DNA from: Neodiprion pinetum
Taxonomy: Eukaryota > Arthropoda > Insecta > Hymenoptera > Diprionidae
Length of the DNA: 64,000 nt
NCBI RefSeq assembly: GCF_021155775.2
Contig: NC_060238.1
Span: 14,596,042 to 14,660,041 of the forward strand
Direction: 5' to 3'
Shown: piece by piece, positions 30,650 to 43,200 of the stretch
Layout of the letters: each line of letters starts with the position of its first letter
Numbering within the stretch: the first letter of the stretch is position 1
Notes under the pieces: model-generated
Database searches by the model: none
What the model saw: only the letters and a program-made list of their open reading frames with translations
What the model was told of the DNA's origin: nothing
Translations under genes and position numbers: made by a program

Positions 30650-31108
30650 TTATGGTAAGGGTTGCCAAGTGATACATGGAATAGTTTTCGTGGTGTAACA
30701 ATGCGGTGGAGGCTTCAGTGAGGATGTCGGTCGTCTCGGGGGTTCAGTCACAGTTCTGGGTGGCGGAGTGTATCGGCTCTCTGGAGAGCTGGGTGGCGTT
30801 GGGGGACGGCGGTTCTCCGCTGTCTTCACCGGAGACTCCCACTCACTATCTGTCGTCTGGGTGGCAGTTGACACGAACGAGCGCTGCGGCTCGGGAAATG
30901 GGGATACTGGAGCTGGGATGCGTCGGTGATAGCTCGGAGAGGTCAGTCGTGCTCTGCGTACATCCCGCAAAGAAAGCAGTACGGCTGGTGGTCTGGTCAG
31001 TGGTCGTAATGGAATGTCAATTGGATGTAGTATCCAAGGGACAGGCGGGTTGGATGCAGATGTCTTTGTCTGTTCACTGGCCGAAGCCAGATAAAAGGGA
31101 TCCGTCAT
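30650..31108 (-). CDS. Proline-rich ORF of unknown origin
   Basis: 152 codons, ATG 31,108 to TAA 30,650, with PxxP-rich segments (RRPPTPPSSPESRYTPPPRT). It lies in a GC-rich island (30,660-31,500) at the right side of the TTAA element, with three 21-bp repeats of a GTCAGTCA...GTAGC type just upstream (31,140-31,205). No homology recognised; it could be an LTR-element gag tail or chance. Confidence 0.25.
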   Translation of the reverse strand: MTDPFYLASASEQTKTSASNPPVPWILHPIDIPLRPLTRPPAVLLSLRDVRRARLTSPSYHRRIPAPVSPFPEPQRSFVSTATQTTDSEWESPVKTAENRRPPTPPSSPESRYTPPPRTVTEPPRRPTSSLKPPPHCYTTKTIPCITWQPLP

Positions 31109-32192
31109 ACAAATGTCTTGTAGTCCGGTCTGTCGTAGAGTCAGTCAACTGTCGCAGCGTCAGTCACAGTCGTTGTAGCGTCAGTCAAAGTCGGCGTAGC
31201 GTTGATGAGCTGGAACGGCGTGGCGTTGAAGCGTCAGCGTCTGTTAGGTACGTCAGGACGAGTTGAACCCGAAGTGTCCTGCCGATCGGTCTGATCGGCC
31301 GTCTCTTATTCCAGCCTCGGTTGGTCTTTGGCAGCGGGAGACCACGTTCGTTGATTACGCAACGCGCTCGGCTGCGTGGGTGGCGTGAGCGGCGTGCGTG
31401 ACGTCACACTTTCTTCTGGGTCGCGTGATTGGAAAGTGTGCGAGGCTGGTTGCCTCACGTGGGTTGGAAGGCGCGCGACCAACGAGTTGCGTTCACAACG
31501 TTGTTGTGAACAAATATATTGTTGTTGTTTTAAATATTTTTCATCATTTGTTAGACACTCAATACATATTTGATTTATTGATGCATTTTATTTTATAAAG
31601 ACACACAAATGTCGACCAAACATGATTGTCAAATGTCGTGTATATATATACGTATGAATGAATGAAATAAATTTCATTTGTCGAGAGAAAACATTTATTT
31701 CAACTCCTTTCCGCAATTATTGAAACTCAGAAAAAAACACATTTCAAATTCCCGGAATTTACCGCGCGCCCACCAGATCGCCGCAGCGAACACTGTTGCC
31801 ATTTCATCACAGCTGATTGTGTTTTCGTGCCGTGAATTCCGTGACGAATAAAATTAATACTTTTCGAGTGTCAATATCTCCGAAACTGAGTAGTGGAAAA
31901 TTACCATTTTTTTTTTTAAAGAATCGCACAATAGTACTGCATACACGTGCATTTTTATTTGAAAACGGTAAGTGGCGTTTAGCGCCTACAATAAAAGATC
32001 TGAGCAAAGTCTATCCGTTCACGTGTTAGGTATAGGCATCGCGTACAAAATAACCGATTTTTAATTGCGATTATCTCACAAACTACGTAGTGGATTGATT
32101 TAAAAATTTAGGAATCGCTTCATTAAGGTTGTTTCTACACCATATTGAAATTTCAAGCAACTGTAAGTCGATGAAAAAACTCCAGAACTACC

Positions 32193-33036
32193 TTAAGACG
32201 GGAAAAGAGTCGCTGCAGGAAACAATGAAGGATGTCCTTAAACCTGTGGTAATCCCGCTGCGAGAATTATTTAATGTTTCTCGAGGCTCGAAACCTATTA
32301 AGGAAAAGGCCAAGGAAGAAATCAAAACCGAAACGAAGGATGATCCGAAGAATGAAATAGAATCCTAATCAGAAGATTCTTTCGTAACTGCAGAGGAAGA
32401 GAATTAAACTGTCACAAAGTCGGCGACGAGAGCAGAAAATGAATATCTTGAAATGCTTAATTAACGCTGAACAAAGCATGACTTGGATACCGTGTACGGG
32501 GTACGGAGTTTTTCTACTGCCGGGCTGATGGTTGGTGACTCATCGATAAGCTTCGATCGCGATGCCGTTCGCATAGGCGGTACACTCTATCCGAAAATTC
32601 AGAAACTGCTGGAGTTGCTGATAAAAAAGATGCCCAACAGCACTCACGTTACCCGCAACGACAAGGAGAACTACAGAAATATCCTTCCCGCAACAAATGC
32701 GCACAGCAAATACTATAGCGTCACCGAGCCTATCCGAAACACTCAGAGCGCGAAATTCAAGCATCAAATCACAGAACTGCTCAATATTTCTACATCACGC
32801 TAGGCGTATCCCCATGGTCACAGATGTCGAAGCGTACGGGCAAAGGTGTTTTGATACCTCAGGCTCGGGTTACTCGACATGGTGTTAGGACGAATTATAT
32901 TTCCTGGGACGACGCTGACGAGTTGGTGGAACGTCTTTGTTTGCTTATGGCATCTCAAGCAGCTGGGAATACAAGTCACAATAACGAAATTATGTCGATT
33001 CTCGAAGAATCACGGAAAGCCGGAATTATTTATTAG
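32193..33036 (+). pseudogene. 296-aa protein homologue, 3' part (Polinton 2)
   Basis: Resumes directly after the transposon: TGKESLQETMKDVLKPVV, then after three stops LDTVYGVRSFSTAGLMVGDS, LYPKIQKLLELLIKK, and finally SHNNEIMSILEESRKAGIIY with TAA at 33,036. The domain order equals that of the copy at 4,918-5,808. Confidence 0.85.
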
Positions 33037-33063
33037 CCAACTCTCATCGCTCATCATTCACGA

Positions 33064-33199
33064 GATAAGCGTCGACGTGTTTGGACGTCAGCTGAATATG
33101 AACACGGCTTCGAGCACTCGCGGTTTTTCGGGTGTCGGAACGATGTACAGAACAAGAGACTGTGCAATGTCGCAGATCCTGCAGAGCCGAACAATGCTA
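33064..33199 (+). pseudogene. Fibre-like small protein, frameshifted (Polinton 2)
   Basis: ISVDVFGRQLNMNTASSTRG, then a frameshift, then NKRLCNVADPAEPNNA in another frame. The start codon reads ATA. It is cut at the 33,200 deletion junction. Confidence 0.75.
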
Positions 33200-33214
33200 T
33201 AAGTATAGAAATCT

Positions 33215-34893
33215 TATGAATCGTTGGCATCGAAGTACATGAGATACGACTCTTATAGTTCTGAAATAAAAGCATCTCGCATGTATCTACTACTGGGCTT
33301 TGCATATCGATTAGAGCACTGGGACACGCCACCTCGAATACTTTTTTCAATAAACATAACCATATCAACGTCGGTGAGAAGCTTGAGTTCAACACCTGGA
33401 CATTTCAGCATCGCGTCAAATGAAAGGCCGGGCGCTGTGTAATAATGTAAAGGGTCCAGATTGTACGTTTGCCAAGAATTCTGTCGAAAGTTTTCAAAAA
33501 TGTCTGCCAATAGAAAAACGTCAGTTTGCAAATATGAGTCTGAGTACTCTCCTAACGTTTTAATCTTGACAGCGTGCAAAACTGCATGCGTGCCCGTAAT
33601 CTTTATCCAAAATTTCTTGGTTGTTCAATTTTGAAATAAATTTTTCCTCAGTCGGCAATTTAACGTACTCGAGCTTCTCCCAACCATCCATGTACTCATA
33701 CGGGAGAACACCGTTCTTGGTTATGACTCATGTTTGTCCGAGCTCATGCAAAATTCACGTGTGATTTTCTTTTGGTTATCATTCAAATACGTTGCCACTT
33801 TTTCCAGGCTGCTGTGCATAAAGCGATACGAATCTATAAATCTAAACTGTCGGGCCGTTCCTTTAACAAATTTTGTGAACGAAATATACTTTTCTTTATT
33901 AACGGGTAGAAGCTGAATAGTACCCTTGAAAGTTGTCGCCAATACTTGAATCAGAAAATGCGAATCGTACCCTGACAGATTATGGAATATCACCGGGATA
34001 GTATGTGAGTTCTGATGATTTAGATTACAGCCTGGGCGAGCAGCACCACGATACTTTCCAGTGAAATGACAGTGATTACGATGTTTGACGTCTTCGAGCA
34101 AAAACCGGTTTTCGCAAATGTGACACACCGTTGATGAATTGAATTCGTTAGGCTGATTGCAATTGAGCGGTTCTATGGGTACATCCGTTTTGAAATACTT
34201 TTCTGACGAATGTGCCAATTTCTCCAACTCATCCACAAACCATCGGATGCAAGTTTCTCCACGGTTAATATCGAACGTTGAAATGAAATCGTCGGAGGCG
34301 AAATGGGGATAATATGCTACGCTGTCCGGAACATGGTTCTGGTAAATTGATCTATTTTCTGACACTTAAATATGAGTAGGTTGCAGCAAACATTCAAGAT
34401 CCGCGTAAATGCAGAATGGAACGGTTTCTTTGTGCTTCAAATTTTTGACTTTCAGTATCTTTTCCTCCACTGTGGGTAATTCAACTTTGGTCTCGTTTAA
34501 ACTCATGCAACAAACTTTGTGCTTTGTTAAACATATTTCACGTTAAAAGTGAGTGAAAAATCTATCACATAACAAAGAACGATCATTACCGTTGGAAATT
34601 TAAGAACTTGTTAATCGAGACTGATTTCGAATAAAAAAAAATGAAAGATTCTATTTTTTTCATCATTCCTCATATCAACATCATCGTCATCGTCGTCGAT
34701 TTCAGTTTCTATCGCTGGAAGACCAATTACAGGTTTATCAGACTCATTCTGACTCAGGTGAATCGATACTATTTTACCTTTTTCCCGATCACCTTGGTCT
34801 TTACCGTAAACGTTTATGGAAAGTCCATTAAGTTTCTCAAATTTTGAAATGGCGTTTTTGTCTAGAGACATAGGAAACTTTATACCATAGTAG
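33215..34893 (-). pseudogene. DNA polymerase B, truncated (Polinton 2)
   Basis: Minus strand, from the start region KFPMSLDKNAISKFEKLN (about 34,890) through an Asp-rich loop, the Exo I block (DADLECLLQP), the Cys/His module (CHICENRFLLEDVKHRNHCH), Exo II (YDSHF) and Exo III (LQTDVFLLAD) to motif A (MYFDAND) near 33,222, where homology ends abruptly. Motifs B and C, and the neighbouring integrase, are deleted. It has several stops and frameshifts. Confidence 0.88.
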
Positions 34894-34919
34894 TGTATAT
34901 ACGACAGTTCTGATACAAA

Positions 34920-35200
34920 GATGGCGGCGCTCCCCCCTAGCTCCCCCCTAGCTCCCCCCTAGCTCCCCCCTAGCTCCCCCCCCCCCCCCCCCCCCCCCTC
35001 GAATCCGCGGCGGTACCCCCCCCCCCAATCCGCGGCGGTACCCCCCCCCCCCAATCCGCGGTGGGACACCCCCCCCCCCCCCAATCTGCGACATTACCCC
35101 CCCCCCGTCGATCATTTTCGCGGTTTGCCGGAAGATGTCTATTTTCATAGGATTCGACACACACGACACACACACACACACACACGCACGCACACAAACA
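34920..35200. repeat. C-rich tandem repeats and AC microsatellite
   Basis: Five tandem CTCCCCCCTAG-type units (34,928-34,975), then about four units of AATCCGCGGCGGTAC with long C runs (34,998-35,108), then (AC)n (35,158-35,195). Non-coding; the Gly-rich ORFs on the opposite strand are repeat artefacts. It lies between the truncated Polinton 2 polymerase and Polinton 3; 35,200-35,640 shows no gene. Confidence 0.8.
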
Positions 35201-35644
35201 AAATAATTCCTGTCAAGACTTGTTTTCCGCCAAGCGTCATAAACGTAGGTATTCGGGGCGAGGGCCCCGATTTTTTATACCTGCACCGCCCACTACCTGC
35301 TTTTTGTTGACGGATTTCCATTACATGCTTGGGAAACTATACATTGCTACTCTACTCACAGCATTTGCGCAGATTTTTATACTTAGGTGGGCATCCATCG
35401 TAGGCGGCGGTGGGCTCGTGGAGAGGCGGAGGGGGGGGAGGGGAGGGTGAAAACCTGTTTCAACACGCTTTTAGGCAAGATGCAGCTGCGGAAGCGGGTC
35501 ACTTCAAACGAGCAATAAAACCCAAAAATTTGGAGATGGGGGGATGGGTAAAGGCTGGGCCCAGTCGTCTCTGACGTCACTTTTCCCTCCGATATGCGCA
35601 GAACGCAGTGCGCACCGTTCCCAAATTCTTGCGATCTATCGGCC

Positions 35645-35688
35645 TATATACATATAAGCTCAACGCATCCGATGCAGACTCGTCAGTC
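35645..35688 (+). promoter_or_regulatory. Core promoter of Polinton 3 polymerase
   Basis: TATATACATATAAG (35,645-35,658) and TCAGTC initiator (35,683-35,688), 63 bp before ATG 35,751. Confidence 0.55.
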
Positions 35689-35750
35689 TTACACGATACG
35701 TGCAAGTCAAAAAAGTTATACAAAGTTCAGCTTATATCAACGTCAAAGTC

Positions 35751-38700
35751 ATGGCAGTCGAAGCGTATATGGGACTTGCGGAGCAGATGGAAGGGACGTA
35801 CAATTTGCTGAGAGAGCAACCACCCGGAGAAGAGAATGACGCTGTCATCAATCATTGGGCTGATATTGGAATTGCGAATATCCAAGTTCTGCGCGATATT
35901 TCCATGCAACGAGGAACAACCGTTGGTGCGAAGATACGGATCCAACATACGATCGCACTCCTGCAATCTTGGGTGACGAAGATCAAGCAGTTGCAGCAGC
36001 GCACAGTGGTGACAGGTGGAAATATCAGTACTCCTGCGGGTGTACAGTGGGACGATGTGGATAGTGCTTTTGCCAGCCGAACAGAACGGGGGTTGTCGCA
36101 AATCTCCATCATAAGAATTTGGACGCCTTTCTGGACGATGTGCAGCGCGTTGTCACCGAGAAGTTGAAGCTGGTACTGCGCGAGGAGGGAAATGTGAAGG
36201 TTAACCTCATATTATCGTGCAAATTCGAAAATGCCAAGCACGAGAAGATCTCCACCGGAGTTAAGAGTTTCAACACCTCCAACGTGGCAATTCTTCTCCC
36301 ATCGAGCGATACAAATGGCTGGTTTACACGTGCACGGGGTGATCTGCTATTAAAGGTGGAAGATTTCGAGCAACGTGATTCCGGCTGGAGTATGATTGAG
36401 ATGCTCAACATCGCTGTAAATATCAATCGCTACCAGCCTCTAACCGCAGGGGCTTTAACATTCATCGAGCTGCCCCAGGACATTCGACATAAGAAGGCTG
36501 TGATTAACGTGAGGAACAAGGACGAAAGATGTCTTCTCTGGTCCGTCATAGCAGCCCTCCACCCAGTCATCACCCACACCGATAGGACTGGCAACTATCG
36601 TCGCTATATTTACGAGTTGGACAGCTACTCTACATGATGTGAAACAGTTTGAGAGATTAAATAATTTGTGCATCAATGTATATGGTATAGAATCTCAAAC
36701 TTTTTCGCATCATGCAAAATCGAATAAAAGCGTCATCGTGCTAATTTATTTGAGTAAAAATTTGCATAGCGTAAACACTGACACGATCCATCTTCTAATG
36801 ATTGAGAGTAATCCGGAAGACGATATGACTGGCGAGATTGCACCGAGATTCCATTTTGCTTGGATTAAAGATCTTTCCGGATTGGTGAGCGAACAATTTT
36901 CCGTTCATGAACACAAAATGTTTTTATGTGACAGATGTTTGTGCCACTTTAGCGTGAAACACGCCTACGACAATCATCGGCAAGATTGTATTATGCTAAA
37001 TAAAGTACGCATGGAATTTCCCAAGTGTAAAGATTTAATATTTTCCAATTTTCAAAACAAAGGCACCGTTCCGTTTCTCGTATACGCCGATCTCGGATGT
37101 ATATTAATCCCTTAACCTGTAGATGAATTTGAAACTCGTAAGACTTGTGAAATTCAAAAGCATATCCCGCACAGCGTAGCGTACTACGTACATTGCGCGT
37201 ACGATGAGAATTTATCGGAGTTCCACGGTAAACACGGTGTCGATTGCACAGATTGGTTTATGAAACAGCTTAAAGATTTATCAATTCAAGTAGAGTAACG
37301 CATCAAAAACATAATTCCGATAAAGTCTCTTACCCAAGTACAACGCGATCGTCACATGCGCGCAAAGAATTGTTATATTTGTGAAAAACCGTTCACCCCT
37401 GAGGAGAAAAAGTGTTACGATCACTGTCACTTCACGGGTAAATATCGTGGTCCTGCTCATAATCGGTGTAATTTGAATTTCAGAGAGTCGCACACAATTC
37501 CAATAGTTTTCCACAATTTGTCCGGTTACGATTCTCACTTTTTAATAAAATCCCTCGCATCAACTTTTCCCGGTAAAATTACACTGCTACCCATAAATAA
37601 GAAAAAATATATATCCTTCACGAAACGCGTCGATGGAACAATGATGCACTTGAGATTCATCGATTCGTTCCGATTTATGGCTAGCAGCATCGATAAACTT
37701 TCCACATATTTGACCGATACCGATAAACGCATAACACGCAAATTTTATAATAACCCGACTCAGTTCAGTTTGATGACCCGCAAAGGTGTTTTTCCCTATG
37801 AATACGTCGATTGTTGGGGGAAACTCGATGAACCGCGATTACCTGCAAAGAAGCATTTCTACTCGCACCTCTGCGATGCAAATATTTCAGACACCGATTA
37901 CGAGCACGCGAAAACTGTTTGGGAGGAATTCCATTTAGAGTCATTGGGAGGCTATTCAGATTTATATTTAAAGACCGATGTTCTTTTGCTTGCCGATATT
38001 TTCGAAAATTTCCGCGCTAGCTGCTTCAAAACATACAATTTAGATCCGTTGCACTACTACACTGTACCGGGACTTGCTTTTGACGCGATGCTCAAGCATA
38101 CTAATGTAAATTTGCAACTTTTAGACAACCCTGAAATGGTGTTATTTTTCGAAAGAGCCATTCGAGGCGGCGTAGCGCAATGTTCCAATCGACACGCTCG
38201 GGCCAATAATAGATTCATGGAAAAAGATTTTGATCCAAACAAAGCGGAATCGTATCACATGTATTTTGACGTGAATAACCTGTACGGTGCAGCTATGAGC
38301 GTGCATTTACCAATCGGTTCGTTCGAGTGGGAGTATCAGCACATCGATATAACGAACCATCCGGATGATTCGCCGATCGGCTACTTTCTGGAGGTAGATT
38401 TGGACCACCCTGTGGAACTCCACGAGGATCACAAAGACTTACCTCTTTGTCCCGAACATTTTACTCCTCCAGGTAGTAAAAATGCCAAACTCGCGACCAC
38501 CCTTCACCCCAAAACAAAGTATATATTGCACTATAGAAATTTGAAACAGTGTTTGAGTTTAGGATTAAAAGTAACGAAAGTGCACAGAATTTTGAAGTTT
38601 GCACAATCTCCATGGCTCAAGCCTTACATCACGCTCAATACAGACATGCGTCAGCGATCTAGGAATGAATTTGAGAAAAACTTTTACAAACTCATGAATA

Positions 38701-39506
38701 ACGCTGTGTTCGGCAAGACTATGGAGAATGTGCGAAATCATAAAGATGTTCAATTGGTTACAAAATGGGAGGGAAAAGGTGGTGCGAGAACGCTTATTGC
38801 TCGAGCAAACCTTCACAGCTGCACCATATTTGGCACTGATATGGTTATCATTGAAATGAATCGTTTCAAAGTTCACTTCGCCAAACCTATTTACGTCGGC
38901 GCATCAATTCTAGATCTGTCAAAAATCTTTCTCTACGATTTCCACTATAATTATATCAAAACCAACTTTTTGAATAAACAAGCTAAATTGATGTATACCG
39001 ACACAGACAGCCTTATTTATCAATTCAATGTGCCTAATATCTACGATATCATCAAACGTGATGTAGATACAATGTTTGATACCTCTGACTATCCGCCCGA
39101 CAATGTGTATGGTATTCCCCTTAAAAACAAAAAACAACTAGGGCTAATGAAGGATGAAAATAATGGTAAAATTATGACAGAGTTTGTGGGACTGCGAGCA
39201 AAGCTGTACACATTTACTACGATGGGTGAGGATGGGGAAAAATACGACGGTGGCGTAAAAGTGAGTAAGCGCGCCAAGGGTGTAAGAAATTCATCGATAA
39301 ACAGCATCACGTTTGATGATTATAAGCGCTGTCTGACGGCTTACCGAGAGTTGACTCTTCCACAGTGTTTAATACGCAGCAAAAAACACGAAGTAAGCAC
39401 GATCGTACAAAAAAAATTGGCTCTGAGTTGGCAGGATGACAAGCGGCAATTGATACCCGGACAGACCGACACCGTACCTTGGGGGTTTGTCCCAGCCCCC
39501 CAATAG
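35751..39506 (+). pseudogene. DNA polymerase B of Polinton 3, broken
   Basis: This is the only copy with its start in the window: ATG 35,751 (MAVEAYMGLAEQMEGTYNLL), an N-terminal helical region missing from the left-cut copy 1. Lesions: a frameshift near 36,078, a small deletion with frame change near 36,635, and in-frame TAA at 37,113-37,115 and 37,296-37,298. From 37,356 to TAG 39,506 the frame is open for 716 codons, with the Cys/His module (CYICEKPF, then CYDHCHFTGKYRGPA), Exo II, Exo III (LKTDVLLLAD), motif A (YFDVNNLYG), motif B (NFYKLMNNAVFGKT) and motif C (YTDTDS). The Exo I site reads ADLG instead of ADLE, so the proofreading Glu is lost. It is clearly a different lineage from copies 1 and 2. 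Confidence 0.9.
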
Positions 39507-39659
39507 CTATAGGATAAACTGTAGACATAGAATTGATGTAAATATTTGATGTTTGACGCCTCGGACGACCCACCATCGGGCGGAAACGTTTCACCATCAA
39601 TACGATATTTAATGGATTTAAAAATGTGAATTCATATACTTAACCATTACTTATTTATT

Positions 39660-39995
<336 letters not shown>

Positions 39996-40211
39996 CCGAG
40001 GAGTTGCGGAATCCAAGTTACGGATTCGCGCCAGTCATACGGGCTAGCGCGGATGTGGGACTCCAGGGTGGCCTACCCACTAAACCGCCACCTCCTGTGC
40101 AACGCTCCCAGCCAGGAACTATGGTGATATTACTTCTAGCTGGGAGCTCTGTCGGTGTGTTTTGTCAGTCTGTCCGTCCGTCCGTCCCGTGCAGGCAGTC
40201 CGTCAGTTACG

Positions 40212-43200
40212 TTACGTCAGGCAGCCGTCCGCGTTCTTACGTCGTAGAATTGTCTCTGTGTAGGTGGCAACAAGTTGCCACCTTTCTGTGCTGTGGAGCA
40301 TCACCCCGACAATGTTGTCGGGAGTGATGCCTCCCACGACCGTCTCCAGTCTCTGTCGCAGTTCTGTCCAGCGGTCACATTCGAAGAACGTGTGTTCCGC
40401 GTCGTCTCGTCCGTGTCCGCAGTACGTACAGTTGGGCGTCCGTACTCGGTTCAGGTTGTGTAAGTACTGTCTAAAATAACCGTGGCCCGTCAGAAGCTGG
40501 GTGACGTGAAAATTCACATCCCCAAACCCCCTCTGGATCCACGGTTTCAGGTCCTTAATAAGTCGTCTCGTCCAGTTTCCCGTTGTTTCTTCCGTCCACC
40601 GTTCCTGCCACGTCTGTATCGTCGCGTCTCTTTCCGTCGTTGCCGCGTCCCGTCGGGTCACGTCCGCGTCTCTTCCGTAGACCCTCTTGCGCTCGAACGC
40701 GAGAAGGTCTATGGGAATCACGCCTGCCACCACCAGAACGGCCTGTGCTGAGACCGTCCGATAGGAACAAGCGATCCTCAACGCACTTCGTCTCTGTACC
40801 GTCGTCATTGCGTGACAGTATTTCTTAGTCTTCAGGGAGTCTGCCCAGATCTCCGCACCGTAGAGGAGGATCGAGTTTACCGTCGACATCAGAAGTCTCC
40901 GTTTCCCTGGTCTCGGTCCGTTCGTGTTTGCCATCAGGCGGCTTAGGGATGCTATCCTTTCAGCCGCCTTCTGAGCCGTTCGTCGTATGTGAGGCCAGAA
41001 GGTCATCTTCGTATCCAGGGTCACCCCCAGGTACTTGACTTCCCCTCTGGTCTCGATCTCGTCCGTCCCGACCGTCATGCGTAATGTCGTCGGTATTCGT
41101 CTCCTGGTGAGAAGCACCAGTTCTGTCTTTTCCGTCGCGAGTTGCAGTCCGTGGTCAGTCATCCACCGTCCGACTCGTCTCATTGTCTGGTTCAGTGCGT
41201 ATTGTACCAGATCTGGAGTTCGTTCGACTATCACTGCCGCCACGTCGTCAGCGTAAGCGACCAGACGAACGCCGAGTGGGAGCTCCAGTCTGAGCAGGCT
41301 GTCGTATATCCCGTTCCAAAAGTCGGGTCCTAGTATGGAACCTTGAGCGACCCCCGCGGTAATCTGTCGCGTCACTTGTCCTTCGGTCGTTCCGTACGTC
41401 AGTCGTCTGTTCCGAAGGTAGTCTTCAACAACTCGGAGCAAGTAAGGCGGGACCCCGAAGTCGCCTCTCAGCGACCCTAGGATATCCACCCACCTGGCCG
41501 AGTTGAAGGCGTTCTTAACGTCCAGTGTCACCAGCAGCGCGACGGGTCGCACAGCGTGGCAATGTCTGTCTGTCGACCGGAAGGAGTCAACCACCTCTTG
41601 GATCGCTCCAATTGTTGATCGACCCCTCCGGAAGCCGAACTGCTGGTCAGAGAGGCCTCCGCCGTCCCGTATCGCGTCCGTAAGTCGTGGTCGCAGAAGC
41701 TGTTCGTACAGTTTCCCTGTCGTGTCCAGTAAGCTCAGCGGCCGGTAGGCCGACGGCGTGCTGGGGTCACCCTTACCCTTTGGGATAAGGACCAGCCTCG
41801 CCACCTTCCACCGGTCGCTGAATGTCCCTGTCGTAAGGCACGTGTTGTAGAGGTCGAGGAGTATCTCCGGCCTCAGGCTCGCCATCAGCCGAAGAACCTC
41901 CGCCGGTACCCCGTCCGGTCCTGGCGCCTTACCCCTCTTCATTGCTTTGTTCGCTCTGACGAGCTCCTCGGCGGTGAAGACGGGGGGCGCCGCCGTCTCG
42001 TCATCGTCTGTCGCGTCCGTATGCGTCGGGTGCGTCGGGAACAGTCCGTCGACGATCCGTCGTGCGGTTTCAGCATCCTTGAGTTCTGGCGGGATCCGGG
42101 CCCCCAGCCTACCGGTCACAATCTTGTAACCGGCACCCCAGGGGTCGCGGTCCACCTCCTCGCAGAGCTTCTTCCAGCATCGCGTCTTGCTGTCTCTGAT
42201 GGCGTACGTCAGTCGTTTCCGTTCAGTCTTGTACTCGGCCTGAAGGGTTTCCCTTTCGGGTCTCCCTCCAGCCCTCGTAACCCGTCGTCGTTTTGCCAGG
42301 CAACTCTTCCGCAGCTCGGCTATCTCGTCCGTCCACCAGTATTGTGGTGGTCTGTTACGTCCGTACCGTCGTTTTGGCATTGTGCTGTCGCACAGCCGCG
42401 TCGTCAGTTTGGCCGTCTCGTCCGCTAGTCTTTCCGCCCTTTGCCGGCCAGTCAGCTCTGGGGGGACGTCGGTAGTTGGAGCCGGCGCTGCCGCCAGCTC
42501 CGCCGAGAACTTCAGTACGTCGAGTTTGTCTACGTTCCACCGCGGGGGGTGCCGTGTCCTCGTCCGTGTCGTCCTTGTCTCTCCTGCCACTTCGAAGGCG
42601 ATGTACTGATGATCGCTGGCCGTGTAGCCCTCGAGCACCCGCCACCGCCCTATCCGTGGCAGAGTTCTGTCCGTCGTCATCGTTACGTCCGGGATGGAGT
42701 CTCCAAATCCCGGCCGTCTGTACGTTGGTACGTCTCCTGTATTTGCCACCACTAGGTCCAGCCTTGCGGCCATCTCCAGCAGCAGCCGTCCGCGTCTGTT
42801 CGTTGCCGTCATGCCCCACTCGACCGCCCTCGCGTTGAGGTCCCCCGCGACCACGAGGTCCCCGGGCAGGTCCCTGAGTCCGTCCTCGAGGAGCGCAACC
42901 TTCGCCCGGAACTCCGCCGCAGCGCAGTTTGGGGTCAGGTAGACGCTGACGTAAGTGACAGCGCCCACCCTAGCCCAGACGTAGTCGTCCCCGACGCCAC
43001 GAGCGGTTATCCGGGCTCGGGCAGCGCCCCTCACCCAGATAGCCGCTGTCTTGGTCTCGTTCGTAATCCAATCCTGCGTTTGTCGCACCCTGTACGGCTC
43101 GCACAGGATCAGAATGTCGGCGTCTTGTTCGTCTGCTATCTGTGGTAGTAGCATGTCTGCTGTCCTACTGCGGTTCAGGTTGCCCTGAACTATCCTGTCC

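Larger units (their letters stand above)
24337..32192 (+). mobile_element. TTAA-flanked DNA transposon with Mutator/Kolobok-like transposase and exonuclease
   Basis: A 7,856-bp insertion in the Polinton 2 296-aa gene. Both ends carry the same 13-bp inverted repeat, GGTAGTTCTGGAG at 24,337-24,349 and its complement at 32,180-32,192, each bordered by TTAA (24,333-24,336 and 32,193-32,196). Keeping one TTAA, the flanking gene reads through in frame, so the ends are exact. TTAA duplication is used by piggyBac and Kolobok; the encoded transposase is not piggyBac but belongs to the group with a Mutator-like domain and an added exonuclease. The element also holds a MITE and unassigned stretches: 24,350-25,470 (mixed composition, a GAGA run at 25,145-25,162, no gene), 27,780-28,570 and 31,110-32,180 (no gene recognised). 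Confidence 0.85.
12280..34893 (-). mobile_element. Polinton copy 2, inverted, degraded, with nested transposons
   Basis: Gene remnants in exactly the reverse order of Polinton 1: 196-aa gene, capsid protein, small ORF, penton, protease, PLA2-like (all minus), ATPase, 296-aa gene, fibre-like (plus), polymerase (minus). The integrase and the C-terminal half of the polymerase are deleted at about 33,200-33,220. Insertions split it at 12,612-19,260 (piggyBac with mariner), 21,581-22,279 (MITE) and 24,337-32,192 (TTAA element). Every long gene carries several stops and frameshifts, more than in copy 1, so it is older. Neither terminal repeat was recognised. Confidence 0.88.

Noticed and set aside
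34948..35193. Gly-rich ORFs antisense to the C-rich repeats
   Set aside because: Products of tandem C runs; no ATG context or homology.
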